Shown here piece by piece: positions 49,304 through 56,894 of a stretch of DNA of 64,000 nucleotides. The notes beneath the pieces are model-generated. The model was not told where the DNA came from, did not search any database, and saw only the letters and a list, made by a program, of their open reading frames with translations. Made by a program: the position numbers and the translations under genes. The stretch's first letter is position 1, and each line of letters begins with the position of its first letter. The stretch is from NCBI GenBank assembly GCA_964420365.1, contig CAYQTA010000005.1, forward strand, positions 1 to 64,000. Direction: 5' to 3'. The stretch is from JAMOQA01 sp964420365. GTDB lineage: Bacteria; Acidobacteriota; Polarisedimenticolia; J045.

Positions 49304-50581
49304 ATGGCCGAGATCACCAGCGTCTACGCCCGGGAGATCCTCGATTCCCGGGGCAATCCCACCGTCGAGGTCGAGGTCACCGTCGACGACGAGTTCATCG
49401 GAAGGGCATCGGTCCCGTCCGGCGCGAGCACCGGCAGCCGGGAGGCCCTCGAGCTGCGGGACGGCGAGCCGACCCGCTTTGGCGGGAAGGGCGTCCAGAA
49501 GGCGGTCCGCCACGTCAACGAGATCCTCGGGCCCGCGGTCGAGGGGCTGGACCCGACGGACCAGCGGGTGATCGACCAGGTGATGCTCGAGCGGGACGGG
49601 ACGCCGACCAAGCGGGAGCTCGGGGCCAACGCGATCCTCGGGGTCTCGATGGCGGTGGCGCGGGCCGCCGCCGGCCTCGCGGGCCTGCCGCTCTACCGCT
49701 ACCTGGGCGGCGCGCGGGCCCGCGTCCTGCCGACGCCGATGCTGAACATCCTCAACGGGGGAGTCCACGCGGACAACAACCTGGACATCCAGGAGTTCAT
49801 GATCGTCCCGGCCGGCCTGGACCGGTATTCCGAGGCGATCCGCGCGGCCGCGGAGGTCTACCAGGTCCTGAAGAAGCTGCTCAAGGAGAAGGGGCTCAAC
49901 GCGTCGATCGGCGACGAGGGAGGCTTCGCGCCGTCCCTCGGTTCCAACCGGGAGGCCCTCGACCTGATCGTGGAGGCGATCGACCGGGCGGGCTACCGTC
50001 CCGGCGAGGACATCTTCCTCGCCATCGACGCGGCGGCCAGCGAGTTCTGGAACGAGGGGTCGTACCGCTTCGAGGGAGAGGATCGGTCCGCCAGTGACCT
50101 GGTCGGCTGGTACCGTGAGATCGTCGAGGCCTACCCGGTGATCAGCATCGAGGACGGCCTCGCCGAGGGGGACTGGGATGGCTGGCGCGAGCTCACCAAC
50201 GAGCTCGGGACGCGGGTCCAGCTCGTCGGCGACGACATCTTCGTCACCAACCCGGACATCATCCGGGAGGGGATCGACACCGGCGTCGCCAACTCGGTGC
50301 TGATCAAGCTCAACCAGATCGGCACGGTCAGCGAGACCTTCGACGCCATCGCCCTCGCCCAGTCGGCGGCGTACGGGACCGTGATCAGCCACCGGTCCGG
50401 CGAGACCGAGGACACCTTCATCGCGGACCTGGCGGTGGCGGTCGGGGCCGGGCAGATCAAGACGGGCGCCCCGGCCCGGGGCGAGCGGGTGGCCAAGTAC
50501 AACCAGCTCCTCCGCATCGAGGAAGACCTGGCCGAGGCGGCGGTCTACGCGGGCCGGGACCCGTACGGGTTCCCGGGCTGA
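49304..50581 (+). CDS. eno: Enolase
   Basis: Glycolytic 2-phosphoglycerate dehydratase, 425 residues. SVYAREILDSRGNPTVEVEV at the start, VPSGASTGSREALELRDG, LLNILNGGVHADNNLDIQEF (as LNILNGGVHADNNLDIQEF), the proton-donor Glu in GDEGGFAPSL, Mg ligands in IDAAASEF, SIEDGLAEGDWDGW and VGDDIFVTN, the base Lys in VLIKLNQIGTVSET, and SHRSGETEDTFIADLAV. All intact. ATG at 49304 has GGAGGAGGAGCG upstream. ftsB follows 16 bases after the stop, a linkage common in many bacteria. Confidence 0.98.
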   Translation: MAEITSVYAREILDSRGNPTVEVEVTVDDEFIGRASVPSGASTGSREALELRDGEPTRFGGKGVQKAVRHVNEILGPAVEGLDPTDQRVIDQVMLERDGTPTKRELGANAILGVSMAVARAAAGLAGLPLYRYLGGARARVLPTPMLNILNGGVHADNNLDIQEFMIVPAGLDRYSEAIRAAAEVYQVLKKLLKEKGLNASIGDEGGFAPSLGSNREALDLIVEAIDRAGYRPGEDIFLAIDAAASEFWNEGSYRFEGEDRSASDLVGWYREIVEAYPVISIEDGLAEGDWDGWRELTNELGTRVQLVGDDIFVTNPDIIREGIDTGVANSVLIKLNQIGTVSETFDAIALAQSAAYGTVISHRSGETEDTFIADLAVAVGAGQIKTGAPARGERVAKYNQLLRIEEDLAEAAVYAGRDPYGFPG

Positions 50582-50597
50582 CCCGCGGGAGGGCCCG

Positions 50598-50963
50598 GTG
50601 GAGCACCGCAGGACCGGGTCGCGGGGTCCCGGGGGATTGCTTCCGCCGCGGTGGCGGCGGTGGGCCTTCTGGGGGCTCGCGGCCGTCCTGTGGGCCTGGT
50701 TTCTCTTCGGCGACGAGGGGCTGCTGCGGCAGGTCGCCCGGTGGCGGGAGATCCGGGTGCTCGAGGCGCGCCTCGCCGAGGTGCGGTCCCGGAACGCCGC
50801 CCTCGAGGACGAGATCGGCGCGCTCCGGGAGGACGACCTGGCGATCGAGGCGGCGGTTCGCGCGGAGCTGGACTGGCAGCGTCCCGGGGAGCGTGTCTTC
50901 GTCGTCGGCGACGACGATCCGCTCGCCGCGCCGCGAGTTGACACCCCCGGATCCGCTCCCTAG
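50598..50963 (+). CDS. ftsB: Septum formation initiator FtsB/DivIC
   Basis: 121-residue bitopic division protein. Basic N terminus, one membrane helix (RWAFWGLAAVLWAWFLFG, about 23-40), then a periplasmic coiled coil (LLRQVARWREIRVLEARLAE, NAALEDEIGALREDDLAIEA) and ELDWQRPGERVFVV with the conserved R-x-G-E/ Y-x-x-P-like region. GTG start with GGAGGGCCC upstream. It lies just after eno as in many bacteria. The last codons hold the -35, and the TAG stop the first bases of the -10, of the tRNA promoter. Confidence 0.85.
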   Translation: MEHRRTGSRGPGGLLPPRWRRWAFWGLAAVLWAWFLFGDEGLLRQVARWREIRVLEARLAEVRSRNAALEDEIGALREDDLAIEAAVRAELDWQRPGERVFVVGDDDPLAAPRVDTPGSAP

Positions 50964-50966
50964 AAT
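50938..50966 (+). promoter_or_regulatory. Consensus promoter for the initiator tRNA
   Basis: TTGACA (50938-50943, perfect), 17-base spacer, TAGAAT (50961-50966). The -35 and spacer are coding sequence of ftsB and the -10 starts with its TAG stop. Transcription would begin near 50973, 41 bases before the tRNA 5' end. Confidence 0.8.
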
Positions 50967-51013
50967 GCGCACCGCGGTCGGCGGAGACGGCCGCGGACAG
51001 CAACGACGGATGA

Positions 51014-51090
<77 letters not shown>

Positions 51091-51103
51091 TCCCGGAAGC
51101 GAC

Positions 51104-51129
51104 GCGCCGGCCCGAGGGCCGGCGCTTTT
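51104..51129 (+). terminator. Intrinsic terminator of the tRNA
   Basis: GCGCCGGCC (51104-51112), CGAG loop, GGCCGGCGC (51117-51125), followed by TTTT. Nine perfect pairs plus a T-run 14 bases after the tRNA CCA. It is the only textbook intrinsic terminator I see in the window. Confidence 0.9.
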
Positions 51130-51167
51130 CCTGTCGGGCCCGGGGGCCCCGGCGGAAGGAGGGAGCG

Positions 51168-51503
51168 ATGGCGGCGCGCGCGCGGCGGTACCGGGTCGTC
51201 TTCCACCAGCAGGGGCGGGTCTACGAGGTCTACGCGAAGAAGGTCGAGCAGGGCGACCTCTTCGGGTTCGTGCAGGTGGAGGGGATCCTCTTCGGGGAGA
51301 AGTCCCGGGTCGTCGTCGATCCCTCCGAGGAAGGCCTCAAGCGGGAGTTCGACGGGGTCCGCCGGTTCCAGGTGCCGATCCACGCCGTGCTGCGGATCGA
51401 CGAGGTCGAGAAGGAAGGGGTGAGCCGCGTGGCGCCCGGCGGCAAGGGGGAGGTGGCCCCGTTCCCCGGACCGATCTACACCCCTCGTCCCGGGACGGAG
51501 TGA
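51168..51503 (+). CDS. DUF1820 family protein
   Basis: 111 residues. It follows the DUF1820 pattern over nearly its whole length: YRVVFHQQGRVYEVYAKKVE, DLFGFVQVEGILFGE, VVVDPSEEGLKREFDGVRRF, VPIHAVLRIDEVEKEGV and a short Gly/Pro tail with FPGPIYTP. The compact beta-rich protein is cytosolic by composition; no function is established that I know of. ATG follows GGAAGGAGGGAGCG. The tRNA terminator separates it from ftsB-tRNA, so it must have its own promoter, which I do not see. Convergent with the thioredoxin-TPR gene. Confidence 0.85.
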   Translation: MAARARRYRVVFHQQGRVYEVYAKKVEQGDLFGFVQVEGILFGEKSRVVVDPSEEGLKREFDGVRRFQVPIHAVLRIDEVEKEGVSRVAPGGKGEVAPFPGPIYTPRPGTE

Positions 51504-51638
51504 TCTCCGCTCCCGGCGCTCCCCTGGCCGGGTATTTCCCGGGGCCCGGGGGCCCGGGCGCGGCAGCCGCACCCGTCGGCGGGAGCTGCCGACAGCGTCC
51601 TGCCCGCCTTCGCCCGGGGGGCACGGGAGCGGAAGAGC

Positions 51639-52385
51639 TCAGCCGAGGTGATCGAGCTCGGTGCGGGCGGTGGCCGCGGCCGGGGCGTCCGGGAACTTCC
51701 TGAGGATCTTCCGGAGAAGCTTGCGGGCGGTCCCCTCGTTGCCGGCGAGACGCTCGGCCCGGGCGAGGAGGAGCAGCGTCTCGGCCTGGCGGGCCGTGTC
51801 GCGCCGCGGCAGGAGGCGGACCGCCCTGCGGAGGAGCGGCGCGGCGGTCGCCCCGGACCCGAGGTCGAGGTAGATCTTTCCCAGCTCGAGGACCGGCCCC
51901 GGGTCCTTGCGATTCGCCCGGACGCGGGCTCGCAGCTCGATGATCCGCGGCGCGACCGCGATCACCTTGTCGAGGATCGAGCGCAGCTGGTCGGCGGTCT
52001 TGAAGCCCTCGAAGCGCCAGATCTCGTCGCCGGCCGGTGTCGCGAAGACGACGGTCGGGTAGCCGGAGGGCCGGTAGCGGAGCGTCGCCGCTTTCTGGAC
52101 GTCGGCGTCGAGGCGGGCGCAGACGAAGTGGTCCCGGGCGAGTTTCGCGACGTCCTCCCTGCCGAACGACTCCTTCTCGAGCTTGACGCAGAACGCGCAC
52201 CACGAGGTATGGAAGTCGACGAGAAGGGGGCGCTGCTGTTTCTTCGCCGTGGCAAGGGCGGTTCCCCAGTCCTCGATCCAGGGGATCTCCCCGGCGGACC
52301 CGGCGAAGGCGAGCACGGGCAGGACGAGGAGAAGGGCGCAGAGGACGAGCGAAGCGGTGCGGAGGACGGGGGACGGGCGATCCAT
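51639..52385 (-). CDS. Exported thioredoxin-fold protein with C-terminal TPRs
   Basis: 248 residues. A signal peptide (TASLVLCALLLVLPVLAFAG) is followed by a thioredoxin fold with LLVDFHTSWCAFCVKLEKES (CxxC, about 53-72), LDADVQKAATLRYRPSGYPT with cis-Pro, and FEGFKTADQLRSIL. The last ~85 residues resemble a TPR-like helical repeat (VLELGKIYLDLGSGATAAPL, TLLLLARAERLAGNEGTAR). DsbD-gamma/SoxW-like proteins share the WCxxC plus KLE pattern. It probably reduces exported disulfides. Divergent from the membrane-anchored protein at 52525; a TATATT -10 lies about 52 bases upstream. Confidence 0.82.
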   Translation of the reverse strand: MDRPSPVLRTASLVLCALLLVLPVLAFAGSAGEIPWIEDWGTALATAKKQQRPLLVDFHTSWCAFCVKLEKESFGREDVAKLARDHFVCARLDADVQKAATLRYRPSGYPTVVFATPAGDEIWRFEGFKTADQLRSILDKVIAVAPRIIELRARVRANRKDPGPVLELGKIYLDLGSGATAAPLLRRAVRLLPRRDTARQAETLLLLARAERLAGNEGTARKLLRKILRKFPDAPAAATARTELDHLG

Positions 52386-52436
52386 GGTTCGGCTCCTTCC
52401 GGTCTCGTGGCCGGCCCGGGCGGCCGGGGCCGGAGC

Positions 52437-52442
52437 AATATA
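52437..52442 (-). promoter_or_regulatory. TATATT -10 candidate for the thioredoxin-TPR gene
   Basis: Minus-strand TATATT in an otherwise GC-rich 139-base gap between divergent genes. No good -35. GAGAAT (52496-52501) could serve the plus-strand gene but is weak. Confidence 0.3.
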
Positions 52443-52524
52443 CGGCGGGGGGCGCCGGTGACGCCACGGGGGGTGCGAGGGCCGGGTCGGGGGGAGAGAA
52501 TGGGAATCCCGAGGAGGTGCTCAC

Positions 52525-53415
52525 GTGTCCGCTCCCGTTCCCCCGTCGCGTTCCCCCGTTGCCCTCTCGACGTGGATCCTCGGCGCCATCGTCGTCGTCC
52601 TGGCGGCGCTGCTCGCGTGGACGTGGCTGGCCCGTCCCCCGGTTCCTCCGGCGGCGCCTCCGCCCGGCCCGGAGGGCCCGCCGCCTGCGCCGGAGACGCC
52701 ACCCGGCCCGGGAGCGGCCGCCACCCCGGCACTGCCGCCGCTGCCCGGGCGGGAGGCCGCCCGCTGGGAGGCCCTCGCGGTGTCCCTGCCGGGCTGGCCG
52801 CCCCGGCGCGTGGACGAGGCGACGTGCGAAGAGGTCCGCCGGGACCTCGATGATGCGCTCGGCGGGGTCGGGCTGGGTGGTGGAGGGGGCGACGTGGTGG
52901 CGGCCGTCGACGGGCTCCTCGGGGCGCTGGCCGGCGAGGAACCCGTGACGGGCGGTGAACTCCGGGACTGTGACGCCCTGGTCGGCAACGTCTTCGTTCT
53001 CGCCCGGGCCCTCGGTCGCGAACGGCTCGTCACCCTCGCGAGGCTTGCCCGGGAGACCCGCGCGGACCCGGAGGTGGCCGCCCTCGCCCTCTGGCGGTAC
53101 GTGGCGGTCGCGCCGTCCTGCGGCGAACGTTCCCGGGGACTGACCCGGGAGCGACTCTACGGCTACGGCGTGTGGGTCCTCGACACCCTGGGCGGGTCCG
53201 CCTTCCTCGCGCGGCGGCCCCCGCGCGAGGAAGCCCTGGTCGCGTTCTACGCGCTCCTCGCCGTCGACCGCGCGGCCCGCGGGGGTCACAACCCGGCCGG
53301 TTACGACCTGGCCGCCGGTGCCCGACGGGTGCGGGCGATGCTCGAGGGCGTCGAGCTTCGCTGGAGGGACCGGTACCTCCGGGTGCTGGACGAGGTCGAG
53401 GCGGCGGCCCCCTGA
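52525..53415 (+). CDS. Membrane-anchored hypothetical protein
   Basis: 296 residues, not recognised. One N-terminal membrane helix (STWILGAIVVVLAALLAWTW, about 15-34), a Pro-rich linker (about 35-75), then a helical soluble domain with Gly-rich LGGVGLGGGGGDVV near 112-125 and several conserved-looking Cys residues (CEEVRR, DCDALVG, SCGERS). No catalytic signature. The GTG follows GAGGAGGTGCTCAC. It probably faces the periplasm. It is divergent from the thioredoxin-TPR gene and convergent with arginine deiminase; a link to the redox protein via the Cys residues is only a guess. Confidence 0.65.
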   Translation: MSAPVPPSRSPVALSTWILGAIVVVLAALLAWTWLARPPVPPAAPPPGPEGPPPAPETPPGPGAAATPALPPLPGREAARWEALAVSLPGWPPRRVDEATCEEVRRDLDDALGGVGLGGGGGDVVAAVDGLLGALAGEEPVTGGELRDCDALVGNVFVLARALGRERLVTLARLARETRADPEVAALALWRYVAVAPSCGERSRGLTRERLYGYGVWVLDTLGGSAFLARRPPREEALVAFYALLAVDRAARGGHNPAGYDLAAGARRVRAMLEGVELRWRDRYLRVLDEVEAAAP

Positions 53416-53421
53416 CCGTCG

Positions 53422-54693
53422 TCAATCGTCCCGGGTGAGCGGGTGCGTCAGGCAGTGGGGTCCGCCCCGTGCCCGGGAGATCTCGTGGCTCGAGAGCAGG
53501 ATGCACGCGCGGCGCGGGGCGTCGAGGTCCAGTTCGTGCCGGCCGAGGAGCACGTCCTCCACCCCGACCACCTCGAACCCGTGACGGGCCAGGGTCTCCG
53601 CCGTCGCCGTGTTCCTCTCGTAGAGGGTGATCACGCCGGGAGCGAGGGCGAAGGCGTTGGCGCCGTCGGTCCACTGCTCCCGCTGCTGGAGAAGGGAGTC
53701 GTCTCCACCGCAGGGAATCGGTTCGAGGTCGATGCCGTGGGTGCGGAGGGCCTCGAGGAGACCGTTCGTCGGGCGGGGTTCCAGGTCCTCGCTCCGCAGG
53801 TCGATCTCCCAGGTGGCCGCCCGGGCCGGGCCGTCGCCGAGGAAGAGGGGGGGGTAGACGAGGCAGGCGTCCCGGTCGACCGGCGTGATCACCGTGTCCA
53901 GGTGCATGAACGCCCGGGTCCGCGGCAGCTCGACGACCAGGAGCCAGCGGGGTCCTGGCTGCCGGGCGGCAAGGGACCGCGCGAGGCACTGGATCGCCCG
54001 GGTGTTGGTCCTCTCCGAGCGACCCACGGCGACGATGTCGCGGGACAGGACCAGCACGTCGCCCCCCTCGAGCCGGGGGCGGTGGAGGCCGAGGAAGAGC
54101 GCCCGATCGCCCTCGGGACGCAACGGATCGCAGAGGACGGCGACGTCCCGCAGGACGGGGTGGTGGCGGAAGATCGCCCGGGCGAGGAGCGCCTCCCGCC
54201 AGCGGGCCGGGGCGGCCATCGCGGAGAAGATGACCCCCTCGCCGAGCACGACCTGGGGGTCCCGCTGGAAGCAGAGGTTCGGGAGCGGGAGGATCGCGAA
54301 CAGGTCGTCCCCGGAGCCGGGAAAGCCGGGCGCCTCCTCCCGCCGGAGCCCGTGGACGAGCGCGGCCGCCAGTTCGCCGGGGGCCAGCGTCGCGAGGTGC
54401 CGGCGAAGGGCCAGGGGAAGGTCCTCGAGGAGCACGTCGAGGAGCCACTCCCGCGCCCCCTCCTGGGCGAGCGTCTCGGCCAGGAGCGTGACGGCGTCGA
54501 GGACCTCGATCCCGAAGAGCTGCAGGAGACGCTTGAACCGCCGGTGTTCCTCCCGGGCCCGGTCCCCGAACAGGATGTCGTCGAACAGCAGGTCCTCCAT
54601 CATGGCGGGGACCATGCGGTCGACCTCGGGGCCGGGCTCGTGGACGAGCACGCGGCGCAGCCGTCCCACCTCGCTGGTCACGCGGATCGTCAT
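53422..54693 (-). CDS. arcA: Arginine deiminase
   Basis: Hydrolyses L-arginine to citrulline and ammonia. 423 residues. VLVHEPGPEVDRM, ILPLPNLCFQRDP (family N-L-x-x-x-R-D), EGGDVLVLS, SERTNTRAIQ, RAFMHLDTVITPVD (H-x-D) and the nucleophile Cys414 in GGPHCLTHPL near the C terminus. GGPHC rather than GGMRCMTQP is a divergent but recognisable ending. ATG at 54693 with GGAGGGACGC upstream; TATAGT lies 23 bases before. arcB and arcC are not here, so the full deiminase pathway is not shown. Confidence 0.9.
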   Translation of the reverse strand: MTIRVTSEVGRLRRVLVHEPGPEVDRMVPAMMEDLLFDDILFGDRAREEHRRFKRLLQLFGIEVLDAVTLLAETLAQEGAREWLLDVLLEDLPLALRRHLATLAPGELAAALVHGLRREEAPGFPGSGDDLFAILPLPNLCFQRDPQVVLGEGVIFSAMAAPARWREALLARAIFRHHPVLRDVAVLCDPLRPEGDRALFLGLHRPRLEGGDVLVLSRDIVAVGRSERTNTRAIQCLARSLAARQPGPRWLLVVELPRTRAFMHLDTVITPVDRDACLVYPPLFLGDGPARAATWEIDLRSEDLEPRPTNGLLEALRTHGIDLEPIPCGGDDSLLQQREQWTDGANAFALAPGVITLYERNTATAETLARHGFEVVGVEDVLLGRHELDLDAPRRACILLSSHEISRARGGPHCLTHPLTRDD

Positions 54694-54715
54694 GCGTCCC
54701 TCCACGGAAGGTGGC

Positions 54716-54721
54716 ACTATA
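54716..54721 (-). promoter_or_regulatory. TATAGT -10 box for arcA
   Basis: Minus-strand TATAGT, 22 bases before the arcA ATG, in the short gap between divergent genes. The -35 region (CTGCCG at 17 bases) is poor. Confidence 0.4.
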
Positions 54722-54764
54722 CCGGCTCCCCCCGGCTCCGGCAGGGCCGGGAAGGATGACGCCG

Positions 54765-55409
54765 ATGACCGACGCCAGCCACCCGCTGCCCCGGCCCCCG
54801 CGGGCCGTTCTCTTCGACCTGGACGGGGTCCTGGTCGACACGTTCGACGCCTGGGTCGCGGTTCTCGACGAGTGCCGGGCGCGTCGGGGAATGCCCCCCC
54901 TGGGCCCGGGGCCGATCCGGGCGACCTGGGGCCAGGGGATCCTGGCCGACTGCGAGAGCTTCTTCCCGGGGGAGGACCCGGCCCGGCTCGCCCTCGAGTA
55001 CGACGCGGGATTCAAGCGCCACCTCGGCCGGGTGCGGCTCCAGGAAGGGGCGCGGGAGGTGCTCGAGGCGCTGGTCCGGGCGGGGATCCCGGCCGCCGTG
55101 GTGACGAACAGTCCCCGCGGGCTGACGGAGCGGATCCTCCGGGATCACGGTGTCCTCGACCTGTTCGCCGCCGTGGCCTGCGGGGACGAGGTGCCCCGGG
55201 GAAAGCCCGACCCGGGGGTGGTGCGGCTGGCCCTCGAGCGCCTGGGGACGGGGCCGGACGGGGTGGTGCTGGTCGGAGACACGGAGCTGGACGTGGCGGC
55301 GGGGCACGGGGCGCGTATCCCTGTCGTCGGTTTCCGCATCCATGGGGGAGACGCCCGCGTGGACGCCATGGGAGGGTTGCTGCCCCTCCTCGGTATCCCG
55401 GGGGCCTGA
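54765..55409 (+). CDS. HAD-superfamily phosphatase (PGP/beta-phosphoglucomutase-like)
   Basis: 214 residues. Motif I VLFDLDGVLVDTFDAW with nucleophile Asp (about 18-33), helical cap domain, motif II VVTNSPRGL, motif III Lys in GDEVPRGKPDPGV and motif IV VVLVGDTELDVAAG. All four motifs are intact. Resembles phosphoglycolate phosphatase and pyrophosphatase PpaX-like enzymes; substrate not assignable. I chose ATG 54765 because GGGAAGG sits 9 bases upstream; the ATG at 54756 is too close to it. Divergent from arcA. fmdB follows 31 bases after. Confidence 0.87.
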   Translation: MTDASHPLPRPPRAVLFDLDGVLVDTFDAWVAVLDECRARRGMPPLGPGPIRATWGQGILADCESFFPGEDPARLALEYDAGFKRHLGRVRLQEGAREVLEALVRAGIPAAVVTNSPRGLTERILRDHGVLDLFAAVACGDEVPRGKPDPGVVRLALERLGTGPDGVVLVGDTELDVAAGHGARIPVVGFRIHGGDARVDAMGGLLPLLGIPGA

Positions 55410-55440
55410 AACCGCGCACGACCGCGAAAGGTACCGGACC

Positions 55441-55641
55441 ATGCCGATCTACGAGTTTCGCTGCGAGGACTGCGGCCACGTGATGGAGGCCCTCCGCCGG
55501 ATGGGCCAGGGGGCCGAGGGGCTGACCTGCCCGAAGTGCGGTTCCGAGAACCTGGTGCAGATGTTCTCGTCCTTCGCCTCGACCGGCGGGACGGGGTCAT
55601 CGGGCGCCTCCTCCGCCGGTTCCTGCGGCAGCTTCGGGTGA
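55441..55641 (+). CDS. FmdB-type zinc-ribbon protein
   Basis: 66 residues. MPIYEFRCEDCGHVMEAL with CxxC at 8-11, then LTCPKCGSENLVQMFSSF with a second CxxC, a regulatory-protein FmdB zinc ribbon, and a Gly/Ser-rich tail. Such proteins are widespread, small and poorly understood. ATG at 55441 with GAAAGG upstream. Its last 45 bases overlap, on the opposite strand, the 3' end of the HTH-TPR gene. Confidence 0.88.
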   Translation: MPIYEFRCEDCGHVMEALRRMGQGAEGLTCPKCGSENLVQMFSSFASTGGTGSSGASSAGSCGSFG

Positions 55642-56730
55642 GCGTTCTGAGACCGCGGGCCCGGTGGGCCCGCCACCCCTGATCCAGCACCACGTCCCGC
55701 GGAGCGGCCCGGGCACGCCCTTTCCCGCGGGGAGTGCGTACCGCCGCGCGAGGGCGCGCGCGGCGGCCGCCGCGGCCTCGGCTGCCGTGTCGTCCCCGGC
55801 GCGTCGCGCCGCCATCTCCGTCTCCCGGTGGATCGCGAGGAGCAGGCCCGGTTCCGCGCCGCGGCGGGCTTCCCGGGCGGCCGCCCGGAAGGCCCGCGCG
55901 GCCCCGGTCGTGTCCCCGAGCTCCGCGCGGGCGCTGCCGAGGATCCGGGCGGCCTCCCCCCGAAGGGCGGGATTGCCGGTCACCCGGGCGGCCTCGGCCG
56001 CCCCGGCCGCCGCCCGGACCGCGGCCCCCGGACGACCCCGGTCGAGGTGATGCGCGGCGAGCAGGATGCCGCGGAGCGTCTCCGCTCCCGGGTCGTCGGC
56101 CGGCGTCGAGAGGAGGAGGGCTCCGGCCGGTTCCCCGGTGGCCCTCGCCACGACGGCGCCGACGAGGGGGGCCGTCCTGCCGGGCAGGGCGGCGACCAGC
56201 GCCCGGGCCAGGGCCGCTCGGCCCGCGCCGGCGCGGGCGACCGCGAGGAGGGCCAGGCGATCGCCGTCCTCCGGGGCCTCGTCGAGCACGTCGAGGAGCA
56301 CCCGGGCGGCCCGTTCCCACCGACCGAGGCGCGCCTCGGCGTCCGCCCAGGCGAACCGGTCCGGCGTGGAGAGGGTCGTCGGTGCCAGCCCCGCGAGCAG
56401 CCTCCAGCGCCGGGCCTCGAGGTCCGGGGGAAGCCCCGGCTCGGGACGGGCGGGCTCGGGCCGTCCATCGCGGCTGGCCAGCATCGCCTCGGTGACCGGG
56501 CGGATCGCGTCCTCGGGACTGGTCCCGAGCACCTGGGCGAGGGAGAGGAACCGGGACAGGGAGAGGTCCGCCTGGCCGTTCTCGACGCGGGAGAGATGGG
56601 AGCGGGTCACCCTCGCGCCCGCCCCGCGGGTTCCCAGGTCGACGTCCTCGAGGGAGAGCCCTTCCCTGAGGCGGAGCCGGCGCAGGGCCCGGCCGACCGC
56701 CTCCCGGAGATTCGCGTTCGCTGGTGCCAT
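55597..56730 (-). CDS. HTH (Xre/Cro-like) regulator with TPR-like domain
   Basis: 377 residues. N-terminal helix-turn-helix (VGRALRRLRLREGLSLEDVD, RVTRSHLSRVENGQADLSLS, about 11-60), a linker, then several Ala-rich helical repeats (ERAARVLLDVLDEAPEDGDR, AAEAARVTGNPALRGEAARI, AARAFRAAAREARRGAE) that look like TPRs or SARP-type helical hairpins. This resembles quorum-peptide or signal-sensing HTH-TPR regulators of the RNPP sort, but homology is uncertain. The ATG is preceded by GGAGGATCGACG. The low-complexity C terminus overlaps fmdB antisense. Probably regulates the adjacent lyase or itself; inference. Confidence 0.7.
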   Translation of the reverse strand: MAPANANLREAVGRALRRLRLREGLSLEDVDLGTRGAGARVTRSHLSRVENGQADLSLSRFLSLAQVLGTSPEDAIRPVTEAMLASRDGRPEPARPEPGLPPDLEARRWRLLAGLAPTTLSTPDRFAWADAEARLGRWERAARVLLDVLDEAPEDGDRLALLAVARAGAGRAALARALVAALPGRTAPLVGAVVARATGEPAGALLLSTPADDPGAETLRGILLAAHHLDRGRPGAAVRAAAGAAEAARVTGNPALRGEAARILGSARAELGDTTGAARAFRAAAREARRGAEPGLLLAIHRETEMAARRAGDDTAAEAAAAAARALARRYALPAGKGVPGPLRGTWCWIRGGGPTGPAVSERSPEAAAGTGGGGAR

Positions 56731-56834
56731 CGTCGATCCTCCTCCCGGGGGTGCGGGGGAAGGGTCCGGCGGGAGCGACGGGAGGGCCAGCGTTTCCCGT
56801 GGGCCGGGAGCGCGGGCGGGAACACGGAACGCGA

Positions 56835-56858
56835 CGGCCCCGGGAGATCCCGGGGCCG
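56835..56858 (-). terminator. Hairpin after the tryptophanase-like gene
   Basis: CGGCCCCGGG (56835-56844), AGAT loop, CCCGGGGCCG (56849-56858): ten perfect pairs, 37 bases beyond the lyase stop, in the 164-base gap before the HTH gene. No T-run, but the strongest stem in that stretch. Confidence 0.55.
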
Positions 56859-56894
56859 GGCGGTTCCCTCGGTGGGACGGATCGTGCCCGGGGC

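Noticed and set aside
51538..51560. Run of GGGCCC/CCCGGG after the DUF1820 gene as a terminator
   Set aside because: The arms pair only with a bulged base and a 2-base loop, and no T-run follows; too weak to call.
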